Source: Sycon ciliatum (Eukaryota > Porifera > Calcarea > Leucosolenida > Sycettidae). From it: DNA of 64,000 nt. Under the pieces are notes generated by a model. That model saw nothing but the letters and a program-made list of their open reading frames with translations. It did no database searches and had not been told where the DNA came from. The translations under genes and the position numbers were made by a program. Of the stretch, positions 36,471 to 48,159 are shown piece by piece; position 1 is the stretch's first letter; each line of letters starts with the position of its first letter. The DNA is taken from assembly GCF_964019385.1 (NCBI RefSeq), contig NC_088645.1:15836227-15900226 (forward strand). The letters run 5' to 3'.

Positions 36471-38588
36471 TCGCGCAGAGGCCCGCAAAAGTCCGGAAAG
36501 GCTCTGAAAAGGCCTGCAGAGGCCCGCAGAGGCACCCCAGAGACCCGTAGTGTCCCGTAGAGGCCCCCAGAGGCCCCGCAAAAGTCCGGAAAGGCCCGCA
36601 AAAGTCCGGAAAGGCTCCGAAAAGGCCTGCAGAGGCCCGCAGAGGCACCCCAGAGACCCGTAGTGTCCCGTAGAGGCCCCCAGAGTCCCCGCAAAATTCT
36701 GGAAAAGTCCGGAAAGGCTCCGAAAAGGCCTGCAGAGGCCCCAGAGGCCCCGAAAAAGTCCGGAAAGGCCTGCAGAGGCCCCGCAAAAGTCCGGAAAAGT
36801 GCGGAAAGGCCCGCAAAAGTCCGGAAAGGCTCCGAAAAGGCCTGCAGAGGCCCGCAGAGGCACCCCAGAGACCCGTAGTGTCCCGTAGAGGCCCCCAGAT
36901 GCCCCGCAAAAGTCCGGAAAAGTCCGGAAAGGCCCGCAAAAGTCCGGAAAGGCTCCTAAAAGGCCTGCAGAGGCCCCAGAGGCCCCGAAAAAGTCCGGAA
37001 AGGCCTGCAGAGGCCCCGCAAAAGTCCGGAAAAGTCCGGAAAGGCCCTGAAAAGTCCGGAAAGGCTCCGAAAAGGCCTGCAGAGGCCCGCAGAGGCACCC
37101 CAGAGACCCGTAGTGTCCCGTAGAGGCCCCCAGAGGCCCCGACAAAATTCCGGAAAAGTCCGGAAAGTCCGGAAAAGTCCGGAAAAGCTCCGAAAAGGCC
37201 TGCAGAGGCCCGCAGAGGCACCCCAGAGAACCGTAGTGTCCCGTAGAGGCCCCCAGAGGCCCCGACAAAATTCCGGAAAAGTCCGGAAAGTCCGGAAAGT
37301 CCGGAAAAGTCCGGAAAGGCTCCGAAAAGGCCTGCAGAGGCCCGCAGAGGCACCCCAGAGAACCGTAGTGTCCCGTAGAGGCCCCCAGAGGCCCCGACAA
37401 AATTCCGGAAAAGTCCGGAAAGTCCGGAAAAGTCCGGAAAGGCTCCGAAAAGGCCTGCAGAGGCCCGCAGAGGCACCCCAGAGAACCGTAGTGTCCCGTA
37501 GAGGCCCCCAGAGGCCCCGACAAAATTCCGGAAAAGTCCGGAAAGTCCGGAAAAGTCCGGAAAGGTCCGAAAAGGCCTGCAGAGGCCCGCAGAGGCACCC
37601 CAGAGAACCGTAGTGTCCCGTAGAGGCCCCCAGAGGCCCCGACAAAATTCCGGAAAAGTCCGGAAAGTCCGGAAAGTCCGGAAAAGTCCGGAAAGTGTCC
37701 GAAAAGGCCTGCAGAGGCCCGCAGAGGCACCCCAGAGAACCATAGTGTGCCGTAGAGGCCCCCAGAGGCCCCGACAAAATTCCGGAAAAGTCCGGAAAGT
37801 CCGGAAAAGTCCGGAAAGGTCCGAAAAGGCCTGCAGAGGCCCGCAGAGGCACCCCAGAGAACCGTAGTGTCCCGTAGAGGCCCCCAGAGGCCCCGACAAA
37901 ATTCCGGAAAAGTCCGGAAAAGTCCGGAAAGGCTCCGAAAAGGCCTGCAGAGGCCCGCAGAGGCACCCCAGAGAACCGTAGTGTCCCGTAGAGGCCCCCA
38001 GAGGCCCCGACAAAATTCCGGAAAAGTCCGGAAAGTCCGGAAAAGTCCGGAAAGGTCCGAAAAGGCCTGCAAAGGCCCGCAGAGGCACCCCAGAGAACCG
38101 TAGTGTCCCGTAGAGGCCCCCAGAGGCCCCGACAAAATTCCGGAAAAGTCCGGAAAAGTCCGGAAAGGTCCGAAAAGGCCTGCAGAGGCCCGTAGAGGCA
38201 CCCCAGAGAACCGTAGTGTCCCGTAGAGGCCCCCAGAGGCCCCGACAAAATTCCGGAAAAGTCCGGAAAGTCCGGAAAAGTCCGGAAAGGCTCCGAAAAG
38301 GCCTGCAGAGGCCCGCAGAGGCACCCCAGAGAACCGTAGTGTCCCGTAGAGGCCCCCAGAGGCCCCGACAAAATTCCGGAAAAGTCCGGAAAAGTCCGGG
38401 AAGGCTCCGAAAAGGCCTGCAGAGGCCCGCAGAGGCACCCCAGAGAACCGTAGTGTCCCGTAGAGGCCCCCAGAGGCCCCGACAAAATTCCGGAAAAGTC
38501 CGGAAAGTCCGTAAAAGTCCGGAAAGGCTCCGAAAAGGCCCGCAGAGGCACCCCAGATAACCGTAGTGTCCCGTAGAGGCCCCCAGAG
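36471..38588 (+). repeat. 113-132 bp minisatellite with GTCCGGAAA sub-repeats, left arm
   Basis: Units carry the landmark CCGTAGTGTCCCGTAGAGGC. Successive landmarks from 37,111 are spaced 123, 132, 123, 122, 132, 122, 114, 122, 113, 123, 114 and 113 bp. The steps of about 9-10 bp come from gain or loss of one (A)AGTCCGGAA sub-repeat inside each unit. The part before 37,111 has larger, more irregular units. The array is mirrored at about 42,890-44,480. Confidence 0.9.
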
Positions 38589-38635
38589 ATAAAGTATATG
38601 TAAATTTATGTTCTGCATCCATAGAAATTCATTCA
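38589..38635 (+). other. Unique junction, left side of AT-rich centre
   Basis: Non-repetitive AT-rich stretch starting ATAAAGTATATGTAAATTTATG. Bases 38,602-38,624 are the reverse complement of 42,647-42,669 on the other side of the centre. Confidence 0.8.
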
Positions 38636-40008
38636 TGTACATGAATGTACATGAATGTACCTGAATGTACATGAATGTACATGAATGTACATTCATGTAA
38701 ATGAATGTACATGAATGTACATGAATGTACATGAATGTACATGAATTTACATGAATGTACATGAATGTACATGAATGTACATGAATGTACATGAATGTAC
38801 ATGAATGTTCATGAATGTACATGAATGAACATTAATGTACATGAACATACATGAGTGTACATGAATGTACATGAATGTACATGAATGTACATGAATGTTC
38901 ATGAATGTACATGAATGAACATTTATGTACATGAACGTACATGAGTGTACATGAATGTACATGAATGTACATGAATGTACATGAATGAACATCAATGTAC
39001 ATGAATGTACATGAATGTACATGAATGTACATTCATGTACATGAATGTACATGAATGTACATGAATGTACATGAATGTACATGAATGTACATGAATGTAC
39101 ATGAATGTACATGAATGTACATGAATGTACATGAATGTACATGAATGTACATGAATGTACATGAATGTGCATGAATGTACATGAATGTAATGTACATGAA
39201 TGTACATGAATGTACATCAATGTACATCAATGTATATGAATGTACATGAATGTACATGAATGTACATGAATGTACATGAATGTACATGAATGTACATTCA
39301 TGTACATGAATGTACATGAATTTTCATGAATGTACATGAATGTACATGAATGTACATGAATGTACATGAATGTACATGAATGTACATGAATGTACATGAA
39401 TGTACATGAATGTACATGAATGTACATGAATGTACATGAATGTACATGAATGTACATGAATGTACATGAATGTACATGAATGTACATGAATGTACATGAA
39501 TGTACATGAATGTACATGAATGTACATGAATGTACATGAATGTACATGAATGTACATGATTGTACATGAATGTACATGAATGTACAAGATTGTACATGAA
39601 TGTACATGAGTGTACATGAATGTACATGAATGTACATGAATGTACATGAATGTACATGAATGTACATGAATGTACATGAATGTACATGAATGTACATGAA
39701 TGTACATGAATGTACATGAATGTACATGAATGTACATGAATGTACATGAATGTACATGAATGTACATGAATGTACATGAATGTACATGAATGTACATGAA
39801 TGTACATGAATGTACATGAATGTACATGAATGTACATGAATGTACATGAATGTACATGAATGTACATGAATGTACATGAATGTACATGAATGTACATGAA
39901 TGTACATGAATGTACATGAATGTACATGAATGTACATGAATGTACATGAATGTACATGAATGTACATGAATGTACATGAATGTACATGAATGTACATGAT
40001 TGAAAAAA
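38636..40008 (+). repeat. AT-rich 10-bp satellite (TGTACATGAA), left
   Basis: The tandem unit TGTACATGAA is highly regular between about 39,240 and 39,998, with more variants at the outer edge (TGAACATTAATGTACATGAA near 38,825). Each unit contains the 8-bp palindrome ATGTACAT, and only the GA between palindromes gives direction. On the minus strand every frame reads FMYIHVHSCT cyclically without stops, and the plus strand has TGA in each frame. Confidence 0.95.
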
Positions 40009-40449
40009 TAAATGGACATGAACGAAGAAATGAATCGTCAAGACTAAAGAAATGAATGCACATGAATGAAGAATTGAATGTACATGAATAAAGAAATGAA
40101 TATTCATGAATGGAGGAATGTAAATGATTGAAGAAATGAATGTTCATGAATGAGGAAATGAATGTACATGAGTGTAGAAATGAATGTACATGAGTGAAGA
40201 AATGAATGAACATGAGTGAAGAAATGAATGAACATGAATTAAGAAATTAATGGACATGAATGAAGAAATGAAGGAACATGAATGAAGAAATGAATGTACA
40301 TGAATGAAGAAATGAATGTACATGAATGAAGAAATGAATGTACATGAATAAAGAAATGAATCTACATGAATGAAGAAATGATTGTACATGAATGAAGAAA
40401 TGAATGTACATGAATGAAGAAATGAATGTACATGAATGAAGAAATGAAT
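40009..40449 (+). repeat. 22-bp composite repeat (TGTACATGAA + TGAAGAAATGAA)
   Basis: Tandem units of 22 bp, clearest at about 40,275-40,445, combine the 10-mer with a 12-bp GAAGAAATGAA-type spacer. Units near 40,009-40,150 are more degenerate. Confidence 0.85.
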
Positions 40450-40455
40450 GAATTC
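40450..40455. other. Centre of symmetry of the inverted repeat
   Basis: At GAATTC the repeat switches strand: ATGAATGAATTCATTTACATT. Left of it the units read TGTACATGAA, and right of it TTCATGTACA. The centre is close to the midpoint (40,473) predicted by the inner arm landmarks. Confidence 0.75.
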
Positions 40456-40735
40456 ATTTACATTCATGTACATTCATGTACATTCATGTACATTCATGTA
40501 CATTCATGTACATTCATGTACATTCATGTACATTCATGTACATTCATGTACATTCATGTACATTCATGTACATTCATGTACATTCATGTACATTCATGTA
40601 CATTCATGTACATTCATGTACATTCATACATTCATGTACATTCATGTACATTCATGTACATTCATAAACATTCATGTACATGTAGATGTACATGTACATG
40701 AATGTAAATTCATGTAAATTCATGAACATGAATGT
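40456..40735 (-). repeat. AT-rich 10-bp satellite, inverted, first right block
   Basis: Regular TTCATGTACA units run from 40,466 to about 40,690, then degenerate through CATGTAGATGTACATGTACATGAATG, where orientation briefly mixes. Confidence 0.9.
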
Positions 40736-40917
40736 ACATGTACATTCATGCACATTCATTTCTTCATTCATATGCATTCATTTCTTCATTCATGTGCATT
40801 CATTTTTTCATTCATGTGCATTCATTTCTTCATTGCATTCATTTCTTCATTCATGACCATTAATTTCTTCATTCATGTGCATTAATTTCTTCATGTCCAT
40901 TTATTTTTTCATTCATT
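40736..40917 (-). repeat. 22-bp composite repeat, inverted
   Basis: Units such as TGCATTCATTTCTTCATTCA are the reverse complement form of the composite repeat at 40,009-40,449, about 8 copies, more degenerate. Confidence 0.8.
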
Positions 40918-42600
40918 ACATTCATGTACATTCATGTACATTCATGTACATTCATGTGAATTCATGTATATTCATGTACATTCATGTACATTCATGTACA
41001 CTCATGTACATTCATGTACATTCATGTATTCATGTACATTTATGTATAATCATATACATTCATGTACATTGATGTACATTCATGTACATTGATGTACATT
41101 CATGTACATTGATGTACATTCATGTAGATTCGTACATTCATGTACATTCATGAACATTCATGTACATTCATGTACATTCATGGTACATTCATGTACATTC
41201 ATGTACATTTATGTATAATCATATACATTCATGTACATTGATGTACATTCATGTACATTGATGTACATTCATGTACATTGATGTACATTCATGTAGATTC
41301 GTACATTCATGTACATTCATGAACATTCATGTACATTCATGTACATTCATGGTACATTCATGTACATTCATGTACATTCATGTACATTCATGTACATTCA
41401 TGTACATTCATGTACATTCATGTACATTCATGTACATTCATGTACATTCATGTACATTCATGTACATTCATGTACATTCATGTACATTCATGTACATTCA
41501 TGTACATTCATGTACATTCATGTACATTCATGTACATTCATGTACATTCATGTACGTTCATGTATATTCATGTACATTCATGTACATTCATGTATATTCA
41601 TGTACATTCATGTACATTCATCATTCATTTACATTCATCATTCATTTACATTCATGAAGATTCATTTACATTCATGTACATTCATTTACATTCATGTGTA
41701 CATTCATGTACATTCATGTACATTCATGTACATTCATGTACATTCATGTACATTCATGTACATTCATGAACATTCATGTACATTCATGTACATTCATGTA
41801 CATTCATATACATTCATGTACATTCATGTACATTCATTTACATTCATGAAGATTCATTTACATTCATGTACATACATTCACATTCATGTGTACATTCATG
41901 TACATTCATGTACATTCATGTATATTCATGTACATTCATGTACATTCATGTACATTCATGTACATTCATGTACATTCATGTACATTCATGTACATTCATG
42001 TACATTCATGTACATTCATGTACATTCATGTACATTCATGTACATTCATGTACATTCATGTACATTCATGTACATTCATGTACATTCATGTACATTCATG
42101 TACATTCATGTACATTCATGTACATTCATGTACATTCATGTACATTCATGTACATTCATGTACATTCATGTACATTCATGTACATTCATGTACATTCATG
42201 TACATGAACATTCACACGTACATTCATGTACATTCAGGTACATTCATGTACATTCATGTACATTCATGTACATTCATGTACATTCATGTACATTCATGTA
42301 CATTCATGTACATTCATGTACATTCATGTACATTCATGTACATTCATGTACATTCATGTACATTCATGTACATTCATGTACATTCATGTACATTCTTGTA
42401 CATTCATGTACATTCATGTACATTCATGTACATTCATGTACATTCATGTACATTCATGTACATTCATGTACATTCATGTACATTCATGTACATTCATGTA
42501 CATTCATGTACATTCATGTACATTCATGTACATTCATGTACATTCATGTACATTCATGTACATTCATGCACATTCATGTACATTCATGTACATACATGAA
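40918..42600 (-). repeat. AT-rich 10-bp satellite, inverted, main right block
   Basis: TTCATGTACA units, nearly perfect at 41,350-41,560, 41,890-42,200 and 42,240-42,590. The variant zone 41,040-41,375 holds a 169-bp tandem duplication, and the GAAGATTC-bearing segment near 41,650 recurs about 190 bp on. Confidence 0.95.
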
Positions 42601-42763
42601 TGTGCATGAATTAACATGGAATTTCTCCATTAGGGTACATGAATGTCTATGGATGCAGAACATAAATTTTTGGATTTAAGTTTGGGTTAGGGTTAGGGAT
42701 TGGGGTTGGTTTTGGCGTTGCGTCGCGTTTCGATTTGACTTTGGGTTTGGGTAAGGGTAAGAC
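42601..42763. other. Unique spacer with short TTAGGG run, right side of centre
   Basis: Non-satellite sequence between the AT-rich centre and the right GC-rich arm. Bases 42,647-42,669 mirror 38,602-38,624. The remainder, from about 42,670, has no partner on the left side. It is G/T-rich and includes GGGTTAGGGTTAGGG at 42,684-42,698, then GGGTAAGGGTAAG at 42,750. No gene is visible. Confidence 0.8.
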
Positions 42764-42889
42764 GCCTCTGCGGGCAACCACGGGCCTCTAGAAGCCTGCC
42801 TTTGCGTGCCTCTACGGGACACTGCGGGTCTCTGTGGGCCTTTCCGGGCCGCTGGGGGCTTCTGCCGGCCTCTGCGGGCCTTTTGGAGC

Positions 42890-44480
42890 CTTTCCGGACT
42901 TTTCCGGACTTTTCCGGACTTTTGCGGGGCCTCTGGGGGCCTCTACGGGACACTACGGTTCTCTGGGGTGCCTCTGCGGGCCTCTGCAGGCCTTTTCGGA
43001 GCCTTTCCGGACTTTTCCGGACTTTCCAGACTTTCCCGGAATTTTGTCGGGGCCTCTGGGGGCCTCTACGGGACACTACGGTTCTCTGGGGTGCCTCTGC
43101 GGGCCTCTGCAGGCCTTTTCGGAGCCTTTCCGGACTTTTCCGGACTTCCGGACTTTTCCGGAATTTTGTCGGGGCCTCTGGGGGCCTCTACGGGACACTA
43201 CGGTTCTCTGGGGTGCCTCTGCGGGCCTCTGCAGGCCTTTTCGGAGCCTTTCCGGACTTTTCCGGACTTTCCGGACTTTTCCGGAATTTTGTCGGGGCCT
43301 CTGGGGGCCTCTACGGGACACTACGGTTCTCTGGGGTGCCTCTGCGGGCCTCTGCAGGCCTTTTCGGACCCTTTCCGGACTTTCCCGGACTTTCCGGACT
43401 TTTCCGGAATTTTGTCGGGGCCTCTGGGGGCCTCTACGGGACACTACGGTTCTCTGGGGTGCCTCTGCGGGCCTCTGCAGGCCTTTTCGGAGCCTTTCCG
43501 GACTTTTCCGGACTTTCCGGACTTTTCCGGACTTTCCGGACTTTTCCGGAATTTTGTCAGGGCCTCTGGGGGCCTCTACGGGACACTACGGTTCTCTGGG
43601 GTGCCTCTGCGGGCCTCTGCAGGCCTTTTCGGAGCCTTTCCGGACTTTTCCGGACTTTCCGGACTTTCCCGGAATTTTGTCGGGGCCTCTGGGGGCCTCT
43701 ACGGGACACTACGGTTCTCTGGGGTGCCTCTGCGGGCCTCTGCAGGCCTTTTCGGACCCTTTCCGGACTTTTCCGGACTTTCCGGACTTTTCCGGAATTT
43801 TGTCGGGGCCTCTGGGGGCATCTACGGGGCACTACGGTTCTCTGGGGTGCCTCTGCGGGCCTCTGCAGGCCTTTTCGGAGCCTTTCCGGACTTTTCCGGA
43901 CTTTCCGGACTTTTCCGGAATTTTGTCGGGGCCTCTGGGGGCCTCTACGAACTTTTTCGGGGCCTCTGCAGGCCTTTTCGGAGCCTTTCCGGACTTTTGC
44001 GGGCCTTTCCGGACTTTTCCGGACTTTTGCGGGGCCTCTGGGGGCCTCTACGGGACACTACGGGTCTCTGGGGTGCCTCTGCGGGCCTCTGCAGGCCTTT
44101 TCGGAGCCTTTCCGGACTTTTGCGGGCCTTTCCGGACTTTTCCGGACTTTTGCGGGGCCTCTGCAGGCCTTTCCGGACTTTTTCGGGGCCTCTGGGGCCT
44201 CTGGAGGCCTTTTCGGAGCCTTTCCGGACTTTTGCGGGCCTTTCCGGACTTTTCCGGACTTTTGCGGGGCCTCTGGGGGCCTCTACGGGACACTACGGGT
44301 CTCTGGGGTGCCTCTGCGGGCCTCTGCAGGCCTTTTCGGAGCCTTTCCGGACTTTTGCGGGCCTTTCCGGACTTTTGCGGGGCCTCTGGGGGCCTCTACG
44401 GGACACTACGGGTCTCTGGGGTGCCTCTGCGGGCCTCTGCAGGCCTTTTCGGAGCCTTTCCGGACTTTTGCGGGCCTCTG
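42890..44480 (-). repeat. 113-132 bp minisatellite, right arm
   Basis: Inverted counterpart of 36,471-38,588. Units carry CGGGACACTACGGTTCTCTG and TTTCCGGACTTTTCCGG sub-repeats. It has fewer units than the left arm, so copy number has changed independently. Confidence 0.9.
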
Positions 44481-45304
44481 CGCGACTCTGCGGGCCTTTG
44501 CCGGCCTTTGTGGGGCCTCTGCGGGCCTCCGCGGGCCTTTCCGGGACTTTGCAGGGCTTGTGCGGGCCTCTGCGGGCCTTTGCGTAGCCTGTCCGGGCTT
44601 TTGCGGGCCTCTGCGAGCCTGTGCGGAGCCTCTGCGGGCCTCTGCGGGACTCTTCGGGCCTCTGCGGGCCTCTGCGGGCCTCTGCAGGCCTCAGCGGCCC
44701 TTTGCGAGGCCTCTGCGGGCCTCTACGGTCCTTTGCGGGCCTTTAGGGGCCTCTGCGGAGCCCTTCTGGCCTTTCCTGGGCCTCTGCGGGCCTTTGGGCA
44801 GCCTATGAAGCCTCTACGGGCATCTGTGGGCCTCTGCGGGCCTTTGCGGGACCTCTGCGGGCCTTTTCCGGACTTTTGCGGGCCAGTGGGGACCTCTGCG
44901 GGCTCTCCGGGCCTTTGCGGGCCTTGGTGGGGCCTCTGTAGGGCCTTCCGGGCCTCTACGGGCCTTTGTGGGGCCTCTTGGGGCCTTTGCAGGGCTTCTG
45001 CAGGCTTCTGCGGGCCTTTGCGGAGCCTTTCCGGACTTTTGCGGGCCTCTGCGGGGCTCTGGGGGCCTCTGCGGGCCGTTGCGGAGCCTATCCGGACTTT
45101 TGCGGGCCTCTACGAGTATCTGCGTGCCTCTGCAGGCCTTTGCGGGGCCTCTCCGGGCCTCTGCGGGCTTTTGCGGGCCTTGCGGGGCTTCTGTGGGCCT
45201 CTGCGCGCCTTTGCGGAGGCTTTCCGGGCTTTTGTGGGCCTCTGCGGGTCTTTGTGGGCCTCTGAGGACATCTGCGGGCCTCTGCGGGCCTCTGCGGGCC
45301 AGTG

Positions 45305-47046
45305 CGGGCCTCTGCGGGCCTTTGCGGAGCCTCTGCTGGCCTCTGCGGGCCTCTGCGGGCCTCTGCGGGCCTCTGCGGGCCTCTGCGGGCCTCTGCGGGC
45401 CTCTGCGGGCCTCTGCGGCCCTCTGCGGGCCTCTGAGGGCCTTTGCGGGGCCTCTGTGGGCCTCTGCGGGCCTTTTCGGGCCTTTGCGGGGCTTCTGCGG
45501 GCCTCCGCGGGCCTCTGTGGGCCTCTGCGGAGCCTTTCTGGACTTTTCCGGGTCTCTGCGGGCCTCTGCGGGCCTTTACGGAGCCTTCCGGGCCTTTGCG
45601 GGCCTCTGCGGGCCTCTGCGGGCCTCTGCGGGCCTCTGCGGGCCTCTGCGGGGCTTTGCCGGCCTCTGCGGACCTCTGCGGACCTCTGCGGGGCCTCTGC
45701 GGGCCTCCGCGGGCCTGTGCGGGCCTCTGCGAGCCTTTGCGGGCCTGTGCGGGCCTGTGCGGGTCTTAGCGGAGCCTCTGTGGGCTTCTGAGGGCCTCTG
45801 CGGTCCTAAGAGGGCCTCTGCGGGCCTCTGCGGGCATCTGCGGGCCTCTGCGGGCCTCTGCGGGCCTTTGCGGGCCTTTGGGGGGCTTCTGCGGGCCTCT
45901 GTGGGCCTCTGCGGGCCTCTGCGCAGCCTTTCCGGACTTTTCCGGTCCTCTACGGGCCTCTGCGGGGCTCTGCGGCCCTCTGCGGGCCTTTGTGGGGCCA
46001 ATGTGGGCCTCTTCGGGGCTCTGCGGACTCTGCGGGCCTCTGCGAACCTCTGCGGATCTCTGCGGGGCCTCTGTGGGCCTTTGCGGCCCTCTACGGGCCT
46101 CTGCGGACCTCTGTGGATCTCTGCGGGGCCTCTGCGGGCCTTTGCGGGCCTCTACGGAGAGTCTGCGGGCCTCTTCGGGCCTCTGCGGGCCTAAACGGAG
46201 ACTTCCCGGAGTTTTGCGCGCCTCTGCGGGGCTCTGCGGGCCTCTGCGGGTATCTGCGGACCTCTGCAGGGCGTCTGCGGGCCAATGCTGGCCTGTGCGG
46301 ACCTCTGCGGGCTGCGCGGAGCCTCTGTGGGCTTCTGCGGGAATCTGCGGACCTCTGCGGACCTCTGCGGGGCCTCTGCGGGCCTCTGCGGGGCTTTGGG
46401 AGACCTCTGCGGGCCTCCGCGGGCCTTTGCGATGCCTCTGCGGGCCTCTACGGGCCTCTGCGGGCCTTTGCGGGGCTTCTGCGGGCCTCTGCGGGCCTCT
46501 GCGGGGCCGCTGCGGGTCTCTGCGGGCCTTTGCGGGGCCTCTGCGGACTTCTTCGGGCCTATCCGGGCCTCTGCGGGGCCGCTGCAGGTCTCTGCTGACC
46601 TCTGCGGGGCCTCTGCGGGCCTCTGCGGGCCTCTACGTCCCTCTGAGGGCCTTTGCGGGACCTCTGCGGGCCTCTGCCGACCTTTGCGGAGCCTCTGGCC
46701 TCTGCGGCCCTCTGCGGGCCTTTGCGGGGCTTCTGCGGGCCTCTGCGGGCCTCTGCGGGGTCGCTGGGGTTCTCTGCGGACCTCTGCGGAGCCTCTGTAG
46801 GCTTTTGCGGACCTCTGCGGGCTTCTTCGGGGCCTCTGTGGGCCTCTGCGGGCCTCTGCGCGCCGTTGCAGGACCTCTGCGGGCCTTTGCGGGGCCTCTG
46901 GCCTCTGCGGGTCTCTGCGGCCCTTTGCGGGGCTTCTGCAGGCCTCTGCGGGCCTCTTCGGGCCTCTGCGGGCCTCTGTAGGCCTTTGACGGGCCTCTGC
47001 GGGCTCCTCCAGGCCTGGGGGCCTTTGCAGGGTTTTGCAGACCTCT
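45305..47046 (-). repeat. Single copy of the 1.85/1.88-kb unit, right arm
   Basis: It pairs with U6 (coordinate sum 80,955) and keeps the long form. The landmark GCGGGCCAATGCTGGC lies near 46,280. It is the only copy in this arm, against six on the left. Confidence 0.85.
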
Positions 47047-48008
47047 GCGGGCCTTTGCGGAGCCTTTCCGGAATTTTGCGGGCCTCTGTGGGCCTCTGCG
47101 GGCCGTTGCGGAGCCTATCCGGACTTTTACGGGCCTCTGCGAGTATCTGCGGGCCTCTTCTGGACTTTTCCGGGCCTCTGCGGGCCTCTGCGGGCCTTTG
47201 CGGAGCCTTTGCGGGCCTCGACGGGCATCTGTGGGCCTCTGCGGACCTTTGTGGGACTTTTCCGGACTTTTGCGGGCAGTGGGGACCTTTGCAGGCTCTC
47301 CGGGCCTCTATGGGCTTTGTTGGGGCCTCTGCGGGCCTTTACGGGGCCTCTCCGGGCCTCTGCGGGCTTTTGCGGGCCTTGCGGGGCTTCTGCGGGCCTC
47401 TGCGGGCATTTGCGCAGCCTTTCCGGACTTTTGCGGGCCTCTGTGAGGGCTCTGCGGGTCTCTGCGGGCCTTTGTGGTGCCTCTAAGGACCTCTGCGGGG
47501 CCTCTGCGGGTCTTTGCGGGCCTCTGCGGGTCTGTGCGCAGCCTTTGCTGGCCTCTGCTGGCCTCTGCGGGCTTCTGCGGGCCTCTGCGGGCCTCTGCGG
47601 GCCTATGCGGGCCTCTGAGGGCCTCTGAGGGCCTTTGCGCGGCCTCTGCGGGCCTCTGCGGGCCTTTGCGGTGCGTCTGCGAGCCTCTGTGGGCCTCTGC
47701 GGGCCTCTGTTGGCCTCTGCGGAGCCTTTCCGGGCCTCTGCGGGGCTCTCCGGGCCTCTGCGGGGCTCTGCGGGCCTCTGCGGGCCTTTCTGGGGCCTTT
47801 CCGGGCCTTTGCCCGGCTTTTGTGGGGCCTCTCCGGGCCTTTACGGGGCCTTTCCGGGCTTCTGCGGGCTTTTGCGGGCCTTGCGGGGCTTCTGGGGGCT
47901 TCTGCCGGTCTTTGCGGAGCCTTTCCGGACTTTTGCGGGCCTCTGCGGGGCTCTGCGGGGCTCTGCGGGCCTTTGTGGGGCCTCTGAGGACCTCTGCTGG
48001 GCCTCTGC

Positions 48009-48159
48009 GCAGAGGTCCTCAGAGGCCCCACAAAGTCCCGCAGAGGCCCGCAGAGCCCCCGCCGAGGCCCGCAAAAGCCTGCTGAGGCCCGGAGAGGCAC
48101 CGTAAAGGCCCGCAGAGGCCCCACAAAAGCCCGCAGAGGCCCGGGCGGCCCGCAGAGGT
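48009..48159 (+). repeat. Nested inverted block of the 10-bp satellite, right arm
   Basis: The satellite turns back to the GGCCCGCAGA orientation for about 151 bp between CCTCTGCGCAGAGG near 48,008 and CCGCAGAGGTCTCTGCGG near 48,160. It pairs with 22,456-22,606. Confidence 0.85.

Larger units (their letters stand above)
20870..38588 (+). repeat. Left arm of giant inverted repeat
   Basis: This segment is the reverse complement of about 42,764-49,720. Matching landmarks pair at constant coordinate sums within each section: 80,946 near the centre (for example 36,138 with 44,808), 71,637 next to copy 1 of the 1.85/1.88-kb unit, and 70,595-70,615 in the outer part (for example 22,288 with 48,327 and 21,584 with 49,011). 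The steps between sums equal the tandem expansions found only in this arm. Similarity stops near 20,870, where the partner continues with CTGTGCGGGTCTCTGCGGGG. Confidence 0.85.

Noticed and set aside
39227..40213. YIHVHSCTFM-rich open frames in the AT-rich centre (also 41,309-42,679)
   Set aside because: Direct translation of the TTCATGTACA repeat in all frames of one strand. Nothing beyond the repeat is present.
42684..42698. Chromosome end or head-to-head telomere fusion
   Set aside because: Only two and a half TTAGGG units in one orientation, with no CCCTAA partner. Too short for a telomere claim, so kept only as a lower-interest finding.
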